Positions 24,090 to 32,555 of a stretch of DNA of 43,404 nt are shown piece after piece. Position 1 is the stretch's first letter; each line of letters begins with the position of its first letter. A model generated the notes under the pieces. That model was not told where the DNA came from, made no database searches, and saw only the letters and a list, made by a program, of their open reading frames with translations. The translations under genes were made by a program, and so were the position numbers. Origin of the DNA: Myxococcota bacterium (GTDB lineage: Bacteria; Myxococcota_A; Polyangia; Polyangiales; Houyiibacteriaceae); contig JANQQS010000086.1 of the NCBI GenBank assembly GCA_028284955.1, forward strand, positions 1-43,404, in the 5' to 3' direction.

Positions 24090-24118
24090 ATTATAAGGAG
24101 ACAGGGGTTTTTAGCCAA
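24090..24118 (-). promoter_or_regulatory. near-consensus promoter abutting the start codon
   Basis: Reading the minus strand: TTGGCT (24113-24118), 17 bases, TATAAT (24090-24095), 6 bases, ATG of the LamG-like lipoprotein (24083). Transcription would begin about at the A of ATG, so the mRNA would be leaderless or nearly so; no Shine-Dalgarno is present in the 6-base gap apart from GGA. Confidence 0.65.
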
Positions 24119-24178
24119 GCTGGCAGCGCCTTGCGTTCCTTAATTGTGTCGCGGAGGGTTCGCTACGGAGTTCGGGCG

Positions 24179-24424
24179 ATGTCACGATTCGAGCGACTAA
24201 ACATTCGCCACAGGTTTCTGCGTCTCGCGGCCGGGGTGCTTGCCCTGATGGTGCACGTGGGTTGTGCGGCGAGCGCGGGACCGAGCCCGCAGGATGGAGT
24301 TAAGGCAGCGGAAGAGACGGGAGGCCTCGATATTCTATCCGTTGATCTTGCGATGGATGTGGCAAGTCTGCTCGAGGTGATGCATGGATGCGACGACGGT
24401 CGTTGTCCTCCGTCGGTTGCCTAG
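24179..24424 (+). CDS. small lipoprotein, unknown function
   Basis: An 81-residue protein from ATG 24179 (the frame extends upstream to 24131). Signal RFLRLAAGVLALMVHVGC gives lipobox HVGC; the mature part is about 52 residues, acidic, with a Cys pair near the end (HGCDDGRCPPSVA). Its TAG stop overlaps the TAG stop of the oppositely oriented permease gene in a shared CTAG. No family seen; supported by the signal peptide and unbroken frame. Confidence 0.5.
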   Translation: MSRFERLNIRHRFLRLAAGVLALMVHVGCAASAGPSPQDGVKAAEETGGLDILSVDLAMDVASLLEVMHGCDDGRCPPSVA

Positions 24425-25266
24425 CCCTTAAGAGCTCCGCTCGTAAATCCAGCAATGAAGTCGCGTTGGAAGAAGAGGAAGAGGAGCAACACGGGGAGGA
24501 CTCCGATGGTTGTTCCTGCCATGACGAGAGCGTAGTCGTGATGGTAGAGGCCACGAAAGTGGCTGATCGCTACGGAGAGCGGGGTTTTCTGGGGATCTTG
24601 AAGGACGACTTGCGGAAAGACGAAGCTATTCCAGACGCTGAGATAGCTTACCATGAGGTAGGCGCCGACTGTCGGACGCAGTACGGGGAGGGCGATGGCG
24701 AAAAAACACCGCACTTCGCTACAACCGTCGAGCCGAGCTTGCTGCAAGAGCTCCTCCGGGACCGACGAGAGCATCGAGCTCCGAAAAAGGTAGACACCAA
24801 AAGCCGACGCAATGGCCGGCAGAATGATGCCGGCGAAGCTGTCTAGAAGATGGAGATGGTAGAGAAGCAAGTAGCTTGGCGCCAAGGTGAGTGAAGCGGG
24901 AACGAAGAGCGCAGTCCAGAGCGCAGCATCGATCATTCTTCGGCCGCGCATGTTCTGCTTTGCAAGTACATACCCCGCGGCCGCGCAGACCACAGTGGAG
25001 GCTGTGCTGGCCGACGACGCAAGAAAAACCGAGTTGAGCAAATGCCAAAGGAAGCCGTGTTCGAACAGTGTGCTTTGGAAGTGGTCGAGCGTAAGGCGCT
25101 GCCAAGCGATCCCCAGAAAACCGTCGCCGCGAGGCAAGAACAGGACAGCGTAGGTGTCCTCTCTTCGTCGCAACGCAGCGGCAAATAGGTATAGTAGCGG
25201 GACCATGGAAACAAGCGACGCGGTGATCAACACCCCATGCGAAAGCCAACGCGCGCGCGATTTCAT
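24421..25266 (-). CDS. sugar ABC importer permease (MalG/UgpE-type)
   Basis: A 281-residue membrane protein with about six transmembrane segments, from GVLITASLVSMVPLLYLFAA near the N-terminus to TTIGVLPVLLLFLFF near the end. The cytoplasmic EAA loop is present as EELLQQARLDGCSEVRCFFA and IALPVLRP, the coupling site for the ATPase. It starts in an ATGA overlap with the end of the first permease gene and is the last gene of the operon. Typical carbohydrate uptake (CUT1) inner permease; the substrate is not identifiable. Confidence 0.92.
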   Translation of the reverse strand: MKSRARWLSHGVLITASLVSMVPLLYLFAAALRRREDTYAVLFLPRGDGFLGIAWQRLTLDHFQSTLFEHGFLWHLLNSVFLASSASTASTVVCAAAGYVLAKQNMRGRRMIDAALWTALFVPASLTLAPSYLLLYHLHLLDSFAGIILPAIASAFGVYLFRSSMLSSVPEELLQQARLDGCSEVRCFFAIALPVLRPTVGAYLMVSYLSVWNSFVFPQVVLQDPQKTPLSVAISHFRGLYHHDYALVMAGTTIGVLPVLLLFLFFQRDFIAGFTSGALKG

Positions 25267-26225
25267 GAAGAGGCGTCCATGGACCCTACCGCCCGGACTG
25301 GGCGGATCGAGGTCGTGCGTCGGTGGCTTATTCTACTGACGTTGAGCGACAGGCGGATGGCGGCAATTGTGGCGGCCACAATCCCGGCGACGATCCAGCC
25401 CAAAGCGCCCGCGTAGCCCAAGTCGCCCGTCTCGAACCCGAGCTGGTACAGGTAGTACACCAAGGTAAGCGCGCGCTGCTCAGAGCCCCCGCCCGGATGC
25501 ATGATGTAGGCGAGGTCGAAGATTTGCAGCGCGTGGGTGAGCGAGATGATGGTCAGAAAAACCGCTACGCGGTCGATGGCTGGCCACGTGACATGTCGAA
25601 AACGCTGCCAAGCGCCAGCGCCGTCGAGGGCTGCCGCGTCTTCAAGGTCGCGCCGGCGGGATTGCAGAGCTGCGAGTAGGAAAACAAAGAAGAAGCCAGT
25701 GTTCATCCAAAAGTGAGCAGCGATCAGTGTGGTCATCACATAGCGCTCGAGCCACGGGAATTCGAGATTGAAACCCCACAGGTGGTGCAACGAGACATTG
25801 AGCAGACCCGCATGAGGCTCGAAGATTGTTCCGAAGATCACCGCGACAAACGCAGAGCCCACCAGGGTAGGTGAGAAGATCATCAGCTTCCACAGAGTGC
25901 GCCCTCGGATGCTTGGCTGGTCGGCGAGGTATGCGAGCCATAGAGCGAGCGGCACCTGCAGTAAGGCCAGCCCTGTGAACGAGAGCGTGTTGCGGGCGCT
26001 AAGCCAAAACACCGGGTCTCGGAGAAGACTAACGAAGTTGTCGAACCCGACGAAGTATTGTTGCTCAGGGCCCCAGCTGCGGTGCAGCGCGAGCCAAAAA
26101 GAGTAGAGCAGCGGGATGACGGTGAAGAGAACAAAGAGCATCAGAAAGGGCATCAGCAGCATTGCGCTCGGTGTGCGCCACAAGAGCCATGGGGCTCGCG
26201 ACCACTTCATCTGCTTGTTGTTCAT
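25263..26225 (-). CDS. sugar ABC importer permease (MalF/UgpA-type)
   Basis: A 320-residue membrane protein from ATG 26225 (MNNKQMKW), the start being set by a 4-base ATGA overlap with the stop of the binding-protein gene. Segments include FLMLFVLFTVIPLLYSFWLA at the N-terminus; the EAA loop reads LEDAAALDGAGAWQRFRHVT followed by WPAIDRV. It forms the heterodimeric channel with the MalG-type permease and overlaps that gene by ATGA as well. The frame remains open upstream of 26225, but that part overlaps the binding-protein gene and is not protein-like. Confidence 0.92.
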   Translation of the reverse strand: MNNKQMKWSRAPWLLWRTPSAMLLMPFLMLFVLFTVIPLLYSFWLALHRSWGPEQQYFVGFDNFVSLLRDPVFWLSARNTLSFTGLALLQVPLALWLAYLADQPSIRGRTLWKLMIFSPTLVGSAFVAVIFGTIFEPHAGLLNVSLHHLWGFNLEFPWLERYVMTTLIAAHFWMNTGFFFVFLLAALQSRRRDLEDAAALDGAGAWQRFRHVTWPAIDRVAVFLTIISLTHALQIFDLAYIMHPGGGSEQRALTLVYYLYQLGFETGDLGYAGALGWIVAGIVAATIAAIRLSLNVSRISHRRTTSIRPVRAVGSMDASS

Positions 26226-27628
26226 GGTTGCCGCTCGGTACGCCACGCTTGGCGCCTTTCGATTTCGGCGAGACGCGCTTGTGCTGCGGCTAGGAGGCGC
26301 GTCGCTTTGTTCCTCAATACTGACGTCATGCAGCGTTCCTCCGTGGGCTGCATCGCACGAAGCTTCATCAGCGTGTTGAGCAGCTCTTGCACAGCGAGGG
26401 AGCGCAACGGCGACAATACACGGCGTGGGACCTGGTTCATCACGTCGATAAACGCTGTGCCGATCGCTTGGCCAGAAAAGTAGGCGTCGGGCTGGTGATA
26501 GAACGCTTCGCGCCAGTAGTCGCGGACCGGGCTGATGATGCCGCTCAGAGCGTAGGTGCGCCGGGCGCCGGTTTTGGATAGATAGAGGCGCTTCGAAGTT
26601 TCCCACGCGGCGTCCGGCCGCTGCGTTTTCTTGCTGATGGCCATCGCGGTAGATCCCCAGGTGCTTGTGCGCAGGCCTCCGCGTCGCCATGCGGGCAGCG
26701 GCATCAGACGGAACTTGCCTCGTAGCTGGGGCATATTGAGTTTCCAGACGCCGGTCATCCAATCCGGCATCAGCGCTGCCAAGACTACACCGCGTTCGAA
26801 GAGGCGTGCGGCAGGTCCGCTGTCAGAGCCGATCGACGTGATGAAGCGTTCGTTGCTGGCGGTCCAGCATGTCAGCTTGGTGAGCACCTCTGCATTGATC
26901 TCGCGGTCCACGCGGAGTGTGCCGTCAGAGTCAAAAGCGCCTCCACCGGCCTGCTGGATCAACGAATGAACTTCCTCTGCGCTCCCTCGTAAATCCAGCT
27001 TCATCAAGTAGCGGGGATAGTTGCCTTGATCCGTAGGGGCGCCCATAAGCCGTTTGCGGAGCGCGGCAAAGTCATCCCACGTGTGGATCTTGTTGATGTC
27101 GACGCGATGTTTCTGGAAGATATCGTGGCGGTAGGCGAGCAGTACTGGATGGGCGTCGTGGGGAAGGGCATACACTCCGGAGCCACGCGTGTAGGCGTCG
27201 AGTGACGCTTGATGAATGCGGTTCATCCACCCTTCGCGTTCCAGACGTTCGCGCAGGTCAAGCAAGCCGATAGACGAGGGTGGTCCGGATAGGGCGTGCC
27301 CCGCAGAAGGCATGGGCATTTCGAACAAATCAGGTAGGACCGTATTGGCCCTGAGTCCGGAGTGGATACGTTGCTGCAGGGCCTCGTAGGCGAAGAGTCG
27401 GATGGCCAGCGAACCTGGTGCATCTTGTCGAACGAGTTCGTCGTGGACGTTTTTGTGTGTACGGGCGAAGGTCCATAGCTCTACGGATGAGGAGGTCCGA
27501 GCCGACGTGTGTGTGTAGATCGCGGCGCTGGACCCCGCCGCGCAGAGCACCAGCAACCACCCGGCCGGCGGCAGCGCGTGCATCCACATCGGCGTCGATC
27601 GATGCGGGAGGCCGGACCATCGCGTCAT
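26222..27628 (-). CDS. extracellular solute-binding protein, sugar ABC family
   Basis: A 468-residue protein from ATG 27628 (AGGA about 10 bases upstream). It has an N-terminal membrane anchor or signal (PPAGWLLVLCAAGSSAAIY) without a clear lipobox, then the family-1 binding-protein fold: VELWTFARTHKNVHDELV, YALPHDAHPVLLAYRHDIFQ ('LP.......LYYRKDLF'), a hinge region, and AWRRGGLRTSTWGSTAMAIS, then KKTQRPDAAWETSKRL. The C-terminus is longer and more basic than usual. It donates sugar to the adjacent permeases. Lack of a lipobox suggests an inner-membrane anchor by its N-terminal helix. Confidence 0.88.
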   Translation of the reverse strand: MTRWSGLPHRSTPMWMHALPPAGWLLVLCAAGSSAAIYTHTSARTSSSVELWTFARTHKNVHDELVRQDAPGSLAIRLFAYEALQQRIHSGLRANTVLPDLFEMPMPSAGHALSGPPSSIGLLDLRERLEREGWMNRIHQASLDAYTRGSGVYALPHDAHPVLLAYRHDIFQKHRVDINKIHTWDDFAALRKRLMGAPTDQGNYPRYLMKLDLRGSAEEVHSLIQQAGGGAFDSDGTLRVDREINAEVLTKLTCWTASNERFITSIGSDSGPAARLFERGVVLAALMPDWMTGVWKLNMPQLRGKFRLMPLPAWRRGGLRTSTWGSTAMAISKKTQRPDAAWETSKRLYLSKTGARRTYALSGIISPVRDYWREAFYHQPDAYFSGQAIGTAFIDVMNQVPRRVLSPLRSLAVQELLNTLMKLRAMQPTEERCMTSVLRNKATRLLAAAQARLAEIERRQAWRTERQP

Positions 27629-27656
27629 GTTCGTTCTTCCTTAATCAACTCTCCCG

Positions 27657-28805
27657 CTACTGATCGAGGTGTCGCAGGTTGCGTCCATACTCGCCCCGTT
27701 CGAAGTAGTGCAGCTGCGTTGTGTCGATGGTGAGCAGGATTTCGTTTTGCTGCGTTCTTGGCGTTAGGGATTGTGGTAGTCGGGCGATGAACGGTATGTC
27801 GTCCCCGACATGACCACATAGGTCAACGTGGCTGCCCAAGGGTTCACAAACATCTAACGTGAACGAGACCGACGCAGACTCATACGCACGATGGTCTGCA
27901 GCTTGTTTGTCTAGGTCATCCGCTATTGTCGTCACTGTTTCTGCTCGAACACCCACCACCAATTCGGTGTCGCGCCTAGCCTGAAGCACAGGGTGGTCTT
28001 GTTGTGGAAGGCGTAGCTCGAATCCGGGGCGAACTAGATACAGTTGGCCAGCTTTTTCGATGAGCCGACCTTCGATCAAGTTCATGGCTGGTGTTCCCAG
28101 AAAGGATGCCACAAAGCGGTTGGCAGGGTTGTGGTAGAGCTCCATCGGAGCGGCAAATTGCATCAGCACGCCTTGCGACAACACGGCGACGCGGTCGCCC
28201 ATAGTCATGGCTTCTTCTTGGTCGTGGGTCACGATGACACTGGTCACGCCAAGGCGGCGCTGCACACGTCGAAGCTCGATGCGGGCACTTTTCCGGCGTG
28301 CTGGATCGAGGTTCGACAACGGTTCGTCGAAAAGAAATACCGAAGGCGCGCGCACCATGGCGCGACCGAGGGCGACGCGTTGCTGCTCGCCCCCCGAGAG
28401 CTCCCGAGGGTAACGTTGCAGCAAATGGGCGATGCCAAGTGAACTCGCCACGTTGGTGATTCTCGTCGCGATGTCTTCTATGCGATGGCATCGCAACCTG
28501 AGGGCGAAGGCCATATTGTCGAACACGCTCATGTGCGGATAGAGGGCGTAGTTCTGAAACACCATCGCGACGTCTCGATCCTTGGGCGCCACGTCGTTCA
28601 TTTCGCGGTCGCCAATGTGGATCGTTCCCTCGGTCGCGTGTTCGAGCCCGGCAATCAATCGCAGCGTAGTGCTTTTGCCGCATCCAGACGGACCCAGCAA
28701 CGCCACAAACTCACCGTCTCGGATTTCGAGGCTCAGACCCGCGAGAGCGAATTCCGAACGATTCTCGTAACGCTTGGTGAGGGACGTGAGCGTAATCGCG
28801 GCCAT
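27657..28805 (-). CDS. ABC importer ATPase (MalK/UgpC-type)
   Basis: A 382-residue protein from ATG 28805 (AAITLTSLTKRYENRSEFAL). All ATPase motifs are intact: Walker A GPSGCGKST, Q-loop VFQNYALYPH, signature LSGGEQQRVALGRA, Walker B VFLFDEPLSNLD, H-loop VTHDQEEAMTMGDRV. The C-terminal OB-type regulatory domain (about 240-382) ends LLTIDTTQLHYFERG, as in MalK/UgpC/MsmX. A frame extends upstream of 28805 but is not conserved-looking. Placed between the unknown membrane protein and the binding protein in the same operon; gaps are 28 and 77 bases. Confidence 0.94.
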   Translation of the reverse strand: MAAITLTSLTKRYENRSEFALAGLSLEIRDGEFVALLGPSGCGKSTTLRLIAGLEHATEGTIHIGDREMNDVAPKDRDVAMVFQNYALYPHMSVFDNMAFALRLRCHRIEDIATRITNVASSLGIAHLLQRYPRELSGGEQQRVALGRAMVRAPSVFLFDEPLSNLDPARRKSARIELRRVQRRLGVTSVIVTHDQEEAMTMGDRVAVLSQGVLMQFAAPMELYHNPANRFVASFLGTPAMNLIEGRLIEKAGQLYLVRPGFELRLPQQDHPVLQARRDTELVVGVRAETVTTIADDLDKQAADHRAYESASVSFTLDVCEPLGSHVDLCGHVGDDIPFIARLPQSLTPRTQQNEILLTIDTTQLHYFERGEYGRNLRHLDQ

Positions 28806-28882
28806 GCATGCTTTTCCAGAGCAACGCTGGACGTTGCCATGCAAGGCCCGGAAGCGCAAAGGTGGGGGCGCTGTCGATTTCG

Positions 28883-30022
28883 CTAACGACTCGTTGAATG
28901 ATCGAAGAGAGGATGATGAAGTCTCGCCGCTTCCATGAGTTTGTGTTCGGCGTCGACGAGTTTGCGCGCTGCGGTTGCGGTGGGGTCCCACGCGACGAGG
29001 CCGTCGATTCCTGCTTTCGCGAGGGCTTCGAAAGCTCCTTCCAGAATCATTTGGGACAGCCACTTGCGGTCGACGGAGCGCCATAGAGCTTCGTTGGCGC
29101 CGCCAGGTCCTGGGGTGGCAATCGCGTCTCGTACGACGCTTTTTCGTTTTTGGTCCACGGCGCTCAGTTTTTCCCATTCGACTGAGTCGAGCTCGCGGCG
29201 CGCGCGTTCCCGGTCTCCGCTGAGCAACGCCTGCCATGCTTTGAGCACTTGCCGGCGATGTTTCGCGACATCCAACTGGGCGAGGTTCCGCACACTCGCG
29301 GCGAGGTGGTCCGCGGCTTCTTTGGGTCGCTCTTGACGAACTGCGCAACAGGCTCGCGCACCGTCGATGAGGAGTAGTTGAACGGCGGTGAGTGTGTGAC
29401 CAATCGTCTCGCGCTGCTCTTCGGGAATGGGGTCCTGAATGAAGCGCGCAAAGCTATCGGTATCGACGGCGGGCAAGGGCTTGAATCGACGCAAGTCTTC
29501 TTCGATGAGTTCGCAGTAGCCACCGAGCGAGTAGGCGTACGCCCGGGTGGCCACGACCAGCCCGCGTAGCCGGCGGTTGACGCGCTCGATGGATAGACGC
29601 TCGGCTTCGTACATCAGCACGTACTCGGGCAGGCTATGGCCTGGGTTTGAGCTTTGCGCGACCATGGCCAGCGTGGTGAAAAATCGATCGTGAACCGCGT
29701 CGATATCCGCCGCGCCGAGCGCCGGCAGCACGGCCTTTGATGGATCGGAAGGGGATTTCACCTCAAGCAGTTCGTTGGCCAAACGTTGGGCCTCAGCAGC
29801 GCTATCGATCGATGCTTCCACGCGACGTCCGAACTTGCGGCCTTCTCGGGCGAGGCGTTCGCGGAGCGCGACGTGGAAACGCACGGATGGACGTCGCAAG
29901 CGCTGCTCCAGTCGGTCCCGGTTCGGCGCCTGGAAATCCTCCGGCAGGAGGTAAGTAAGGAGAATAAACCCGCCGGAGAGGAACATCACGGCGATGACCA
30001 CGAAGAGGATTTTGCGAGGCAT
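28883..30022 (-). CDS. membrane-anchored protein of unknown function in the ABC operon
   Basis: A 379-residue protein with one N-terminal transmembrane helix (PRKILFVVIAVMFLSGGFIL followed by LTYLLP) and no other membrane segment. The rest is helical and charged (for example RLEQRLRRPSVRFHVALRER, LVVATRAYAYSLGGYCELIE, LLSGDRERARRELDSVEWEK), with tetratricopeptide-like helix pairs in the middle, although no clear TPR signature. It lies between the winged-helix regulator and the ATPase gene on the same strand (11 bases after the regulator). Its position suggests a sensor or accessory factor of the transporter; no family recognised. Confidence 0.7.
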   Translation of the reverse strand: MPRKILFVVIAVMFLSGGFILLTYLLPEDFQAPNRDRLEQRLRRPSVRFHVALRERLAREGRKFGRRVEASIDSAAEAQRLANELLEVKSPSDPSKAVLPALGAADIDAVHDRFFTTLAMVAQSSNPGHSLPEYVLMYEAERLSIERVNRRLRGLVVATRAYAYSLGGYCELIEEDLRRFKPLPAVDTDSFARFIQDPIPEEQRETIGHTLTAVQLLLIDGARACCAVRQERPKEAADHLAASVRNLAQLDVAKHRRQVLKAWQALLSGDRERARRELDSVEWEKLSAVDQKRKSVVRDAIATPGPGGANEALWRSVDRKWLSQMILEGAFEALAKAGIDGLVAWDPTATAARKLVDAEHKLMEAARLHHPLFDHSTSR

Positions 30023-30032
30023 GGATGTTGAC

Positions 30033-30371
30033 CTATTCGGACAACTCTTCCATCGTACCGCCTAGGGCGGACATGAGTTGTCCAATCGTGCAGTGACGCT
30101 CTAGGGGATGGCGTAAGGGTTGGCACACGTTCACGAGGTAGCGGTTGCGTCTTCCGTGGCGTTCCCGAGTCAGTATCTCGACTTCTTCGAGTTCGCTGAG
30201 AATGCGCTGCACCGCGCGCTGAGTAATGCCCACCTTCGCCGCAATGTCGCGCACCCGAGCGTCGGGGTCGCGCACGATGCAGAGAAGAACGTGGGCGTGG
30301 TTGCTGAGAAACGTCCAGCGGTGCGCGGCCGTTTCGGCATCCGAGATGTTCTCGCTTGAAGGCTCACTCAT
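30033..30371 (-). CDS. winged-helix transcriptional regulator (ArsR/MarR-like)
   Basis: A 112-residue protein with a helix-turn-helix at about 30-80: HVLLCIVRDPDARVRDIAAK, VGITQRAVQRILSELEEVEI and LTRERHGRRNRYLVN, where RHGRRNRY is the wing. The 'F..NHAHVLL.I...P.AR.RD.A..VGITERA.QRI...LE..GYL.R.R.GRRN.Y' pattern is a known small-regulator family. It is the first gene of the sugar ABC operon and is divergent from the exporter operon; a palindrome in the shared gap is its likely operator. Confidence 0.82.
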   Translation of the reverse strand: MSEPSSENISDAETAAHRWTFLSNHAHVLLCIVRDPDARVRDIAAKVGITQRAVQRILSELEEVEILTRERHGRRNRYLVNVCQPLRHPLERHCTIGQLMSALGGTMEELSE

Positions 30372-30476
30372 GTATCAACTTTGTATAAACATAGTTCAGG
30401 TATTGACAAACGTCAATAATATATCATGAATAAGATTGCATGAATCGATTCCCCTGAGAAAGCATGCTCAAATCGT
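30372..30476. promoter_or_regulatory. divergent promoter region with TATTGAC...GTCAATA palindrome
   Basis: A 105-base AT-rich gap separates the regulator/ABC-importer operon (minus) from the exporter operon (plus). Perfect 7-base arms TATTGAC (30401-30407) and GTCAATA (30412-30418) overlap a minus-strand -35 candidate TTGACG (followed after 17 bases by TATGTT) and a plus-strand TTGACA. A repressor bound here would block both directions. The regulator at 30033-30371 is the obvious candidate; binding is inferred. Confidence 0.6.
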
Positions 30477-32555
30477 ATGACCGCTGAAATCGCTGAAGAT
30501 ACTGGCCCCCAGGGCATTCTTGAACGCGCCCACGAGCTGCTCGGGGTACCCATGTCGTGGCGCCCGCCGCGGTCGGGCGAGCCAGAAAAACCGGATCTCG
30601 AGACGATTGCCGCGGTAGCTCGAGAGGGAGGATTGCGCACCAACCGTTTTGCCGCGCCTCCGCTTGCGGTGCTCCAGTCGCTTTCCCCGCGGCGACCCGT
30701 GGTCACGTTGGATGAGCATGGCTTCCCGCTGTTGCTGCTTGAGGAGCGCGGCGGACGGTTTTGTGTCGAGGACGGCGCGGGAGCTCGCTCCTGGCTGACG
30801 GTGGCGATGGTGGTGGAGCGATTGGGACTCGCGCATGGCGGGGTGGAGCACACGTGGCTCGCGCTCGATTCGCCTGCGTCGCTTAGCGTACCGCTTACCG
30901 ACGATTCGACGCCGTGGCAGAACGCCATCGCGCTGATTCGCAGCGAGGGTAGCAACCTCGGCTCGATCGTGATCTACGCGATTGGCGTGGGTTTGCTGTC
31001 GCTTGCGCTCCCGCTCGCCGTGCAGATGCTCGTCAACACGGTGGCGTTTGGCCAGCTCATCCAGCCCATACTCGTCCTTACTGTGTTGCTCGCCGGCGGG
31101 TTGATTTTTGCCGCCACGCTCCGCGCCATTCAGGCATGGATGGTCGAAATCGTGCAGCGCCGTCTGTTTGTGAAGTTGGTTTCTGAACTCGCGGACCGTT
31201 TGCCGCGCGCCCACGTCGAAGCGTTCGAAAAAGGCCAGGGGCCCGAACTCGTGAACCGATTTTTCGACGTGTTCACCGCGCAAAAAACGGTTGCACAGCT
31301 CCTCCTCGGAGGAATCGAGGCGCTGCTGACGGCGCTGGTCGGCTTGGTCGTGCTCGCCTTCTATCACCCGGCGTTGTTTGGTTTCGGACTAGTACTGACA
31401 GCGAGCGCGTTGGTGGTGTTCGTCACCCTCGGACGAGGAGCCACCAGCACAACGATCGCCGAATCGAAAGCGAAGTATGCGGTGGCGGGCTGGCTCGAAG
31501 AGATGGCGCGCCATCTTTTCGCGCTCAAGATGGCGGGCGGCGGAGACTATGCGCGACGTCGTCTCGACGCGCTGGCGACCCAGTGGCTCGATACCCGGTC
31601 GGCTCATTTTCGCGTCTACTACCGCCAGTTCATGGGTGCGCTGGCGCTGCAGGTGATCGCCCACGCCACGCTCCTTGGCTTGGGCGGCTGGTTGGTGGTT
31701 GAGCGAGAGCTCACGATCGGCCAACTGGTGGCCGCAGAGCTGATCGTAACCGCGGTGGTTGCGTCTCTGAGCAAGCTCGGCGGCAAGTTGGAGTCGGTGT
31801 ACGACCTGGTGGCCGCGGCCGACAAGCTCGGGGTATTGCTCGGCTTGCCTTTGGAGCAGCAGGGGGGAGACGACCCGATTTGTGGCGGCCGCGCAGCTCG
31901 CGTGGAGCTCCGAGAGGTGAGCTCAGCGGGTGGTGAGTTGAAAGATTTTGATTTGGTGATCGAGGCGGGGGCCCGGGTCGCGATCCACGGGGACCGCCAC
32001 GCATCGACAGCCCTTGTCGACCTGCTGTTTGGCTTGCGGCTGCCGAAACGCGGAGCGGTGATGATCGACGGTCAGGACCTGCGCGACGTGCGCCTCGATG
32101 CACTGCGTTCGCGTATCGCCGTCGTGCGCGAGCGCGAAGTCTTACCAGGCACGGTGGCGGACAATATTCGCTCGGTGGGGCGACACGTGCCTGCTTCCGA
32201 AATATGGGAGACGCTTGCCCAAGCGCGCCTCGCTGGCGCGGTGCGCAATCTTCCCCGAGGGCTGCAAACGGAGCTGATGCCGTCAGGCGCCCCGCTTGAC
32301 CGGTTGGACGCATTGCGCCTGACTTTGGCGCGCGCCATTGCGGCTCGTCCGGCATTGCTGGTGCTCGATGGCGTGATCGATGCGTTGCCCGAGGAAGAGC
32401 GCGGGCCTCTTCTGGAGACGATCAACCGCAACCGAACCTTGGTGGTCCTGACCCACGAGCAGGCCGTGGTCAACGACTGCGGTTCGTGCATCGAACTCGA
32501 GCCCAACGATACGCGGACCTCGCCTCCGACGAGTCCTGAGGAGGTCACATCATGA
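30477..32555 (+). CDS. type I exporter-like ABC membrane protein with degenerate ATPase domain
   Basis: A 692-residue protein. N-terminal domain (about 1-145) resembles the C39-peptidase-like domain of type I exporters (PVVTLDEHGFPLLLLEERGG then RFCVEDG) but lacks the catalytic Cys motif. The transmembrane domain (about 155-440) has six-helix character, from LGSIVIYAIGVGLLSLALPL to LIVTAVVASLSKLGGKLESV. The C-terminal nucleotide-binding domain (about 470-692) keeps the fold order but lost key residues: the Walker A region reads IHGDRHAST (about 501-509, no GK[ST]), the signature region reads APLDRLDALRLTLARA (no LSGGQ), and Walker B reads LLVLDGVIDAL (Glu replaced by Gly). The H-loop His (LTHEQ) remains. 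It overlaps the HlyD-type gene by ATGA. Confidence 0.85.
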   Translation: MTAEIAEDTGPQGILERAHELLGVPMSWRPPRSGEPEKPDLETIAAVAREGGLRTNRFAAPPLAVLQSLSPRRPVVTLDEHGFPLLLLEERGGRFCVEDGAGARSWLTVAMVVERLGLAHGGVEHTWLALDSPASLSVPLTDDSTPWQNAIALIRSEGSNLGSIVIYAIGVGLLSLALPLAVQMLVNTVAFGQLIQPILVLTVLLAGGLIFAATLRAIQAWMVEIVQRRLFVKLVSELADRLPRAHVEAFEKGQGPELVNRFFDVFTAQKTVAQLLLGGIEALLTALVGLVVLAFYHPALFGFGLVLTASALVVFVTLGRGATSTTIAESKAKYAVAGWLEEMARHLFALKMAGGGDYARRRLDALATQWLDTRSAHFRVYYRQFMGALALQVIAHATLLGLGGWLVVERELTIGQLVAAELIVTAVVASLSKLGGKLESVYDLVAAADKLGVLLGLPLEQQGGDDPICGGRAARVELREVSSAGGELKDFDLVIEAGARVAIHGDRHASTALVDLLFGLRLPKRGAVMIDGQDLRDVRLDALRSRIAVVREREVLPGTVADNIRSVGRHVPASEIWETLAQARLAGAVRNLPRGLQTELMPSGAPLDRLDALRLTLARAIAARPALLVLDGVIDALPEEERGPLLETINRNRTLVVLTHEQAVVNDCGSCIELEPNDTRTSPPTSPEEVTS

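Noticed and set aside
22743-24143. Plus-strand 466-residue frame
   Set aside because: Antisense of two lipoprotein genes that both have signal peptides, lipoboxes and recognisable domains.
26226-26762. N-terminal extension of the MalF-type permease
   Set aside because: It runs inside the binding-protein gene; the ATGA overlap and membrane-protein pattern fix the start at 26225.
28806-29348. N-terminal extension of the UgpC-type ATPase
   Set aside because: Arg/Pro-rich out-of-frame reading of the neighbouring membrane-protein gene; conserved ATPase sequence starts at 28805.
30468-31367. Minus-strand 299-residue frame opposite the exporter ABC gene
   Set aside because: Arg/His/Gln-rich shadow of a GC-rich gene; no signal or family, and it lies fully inside a convincing coding region.
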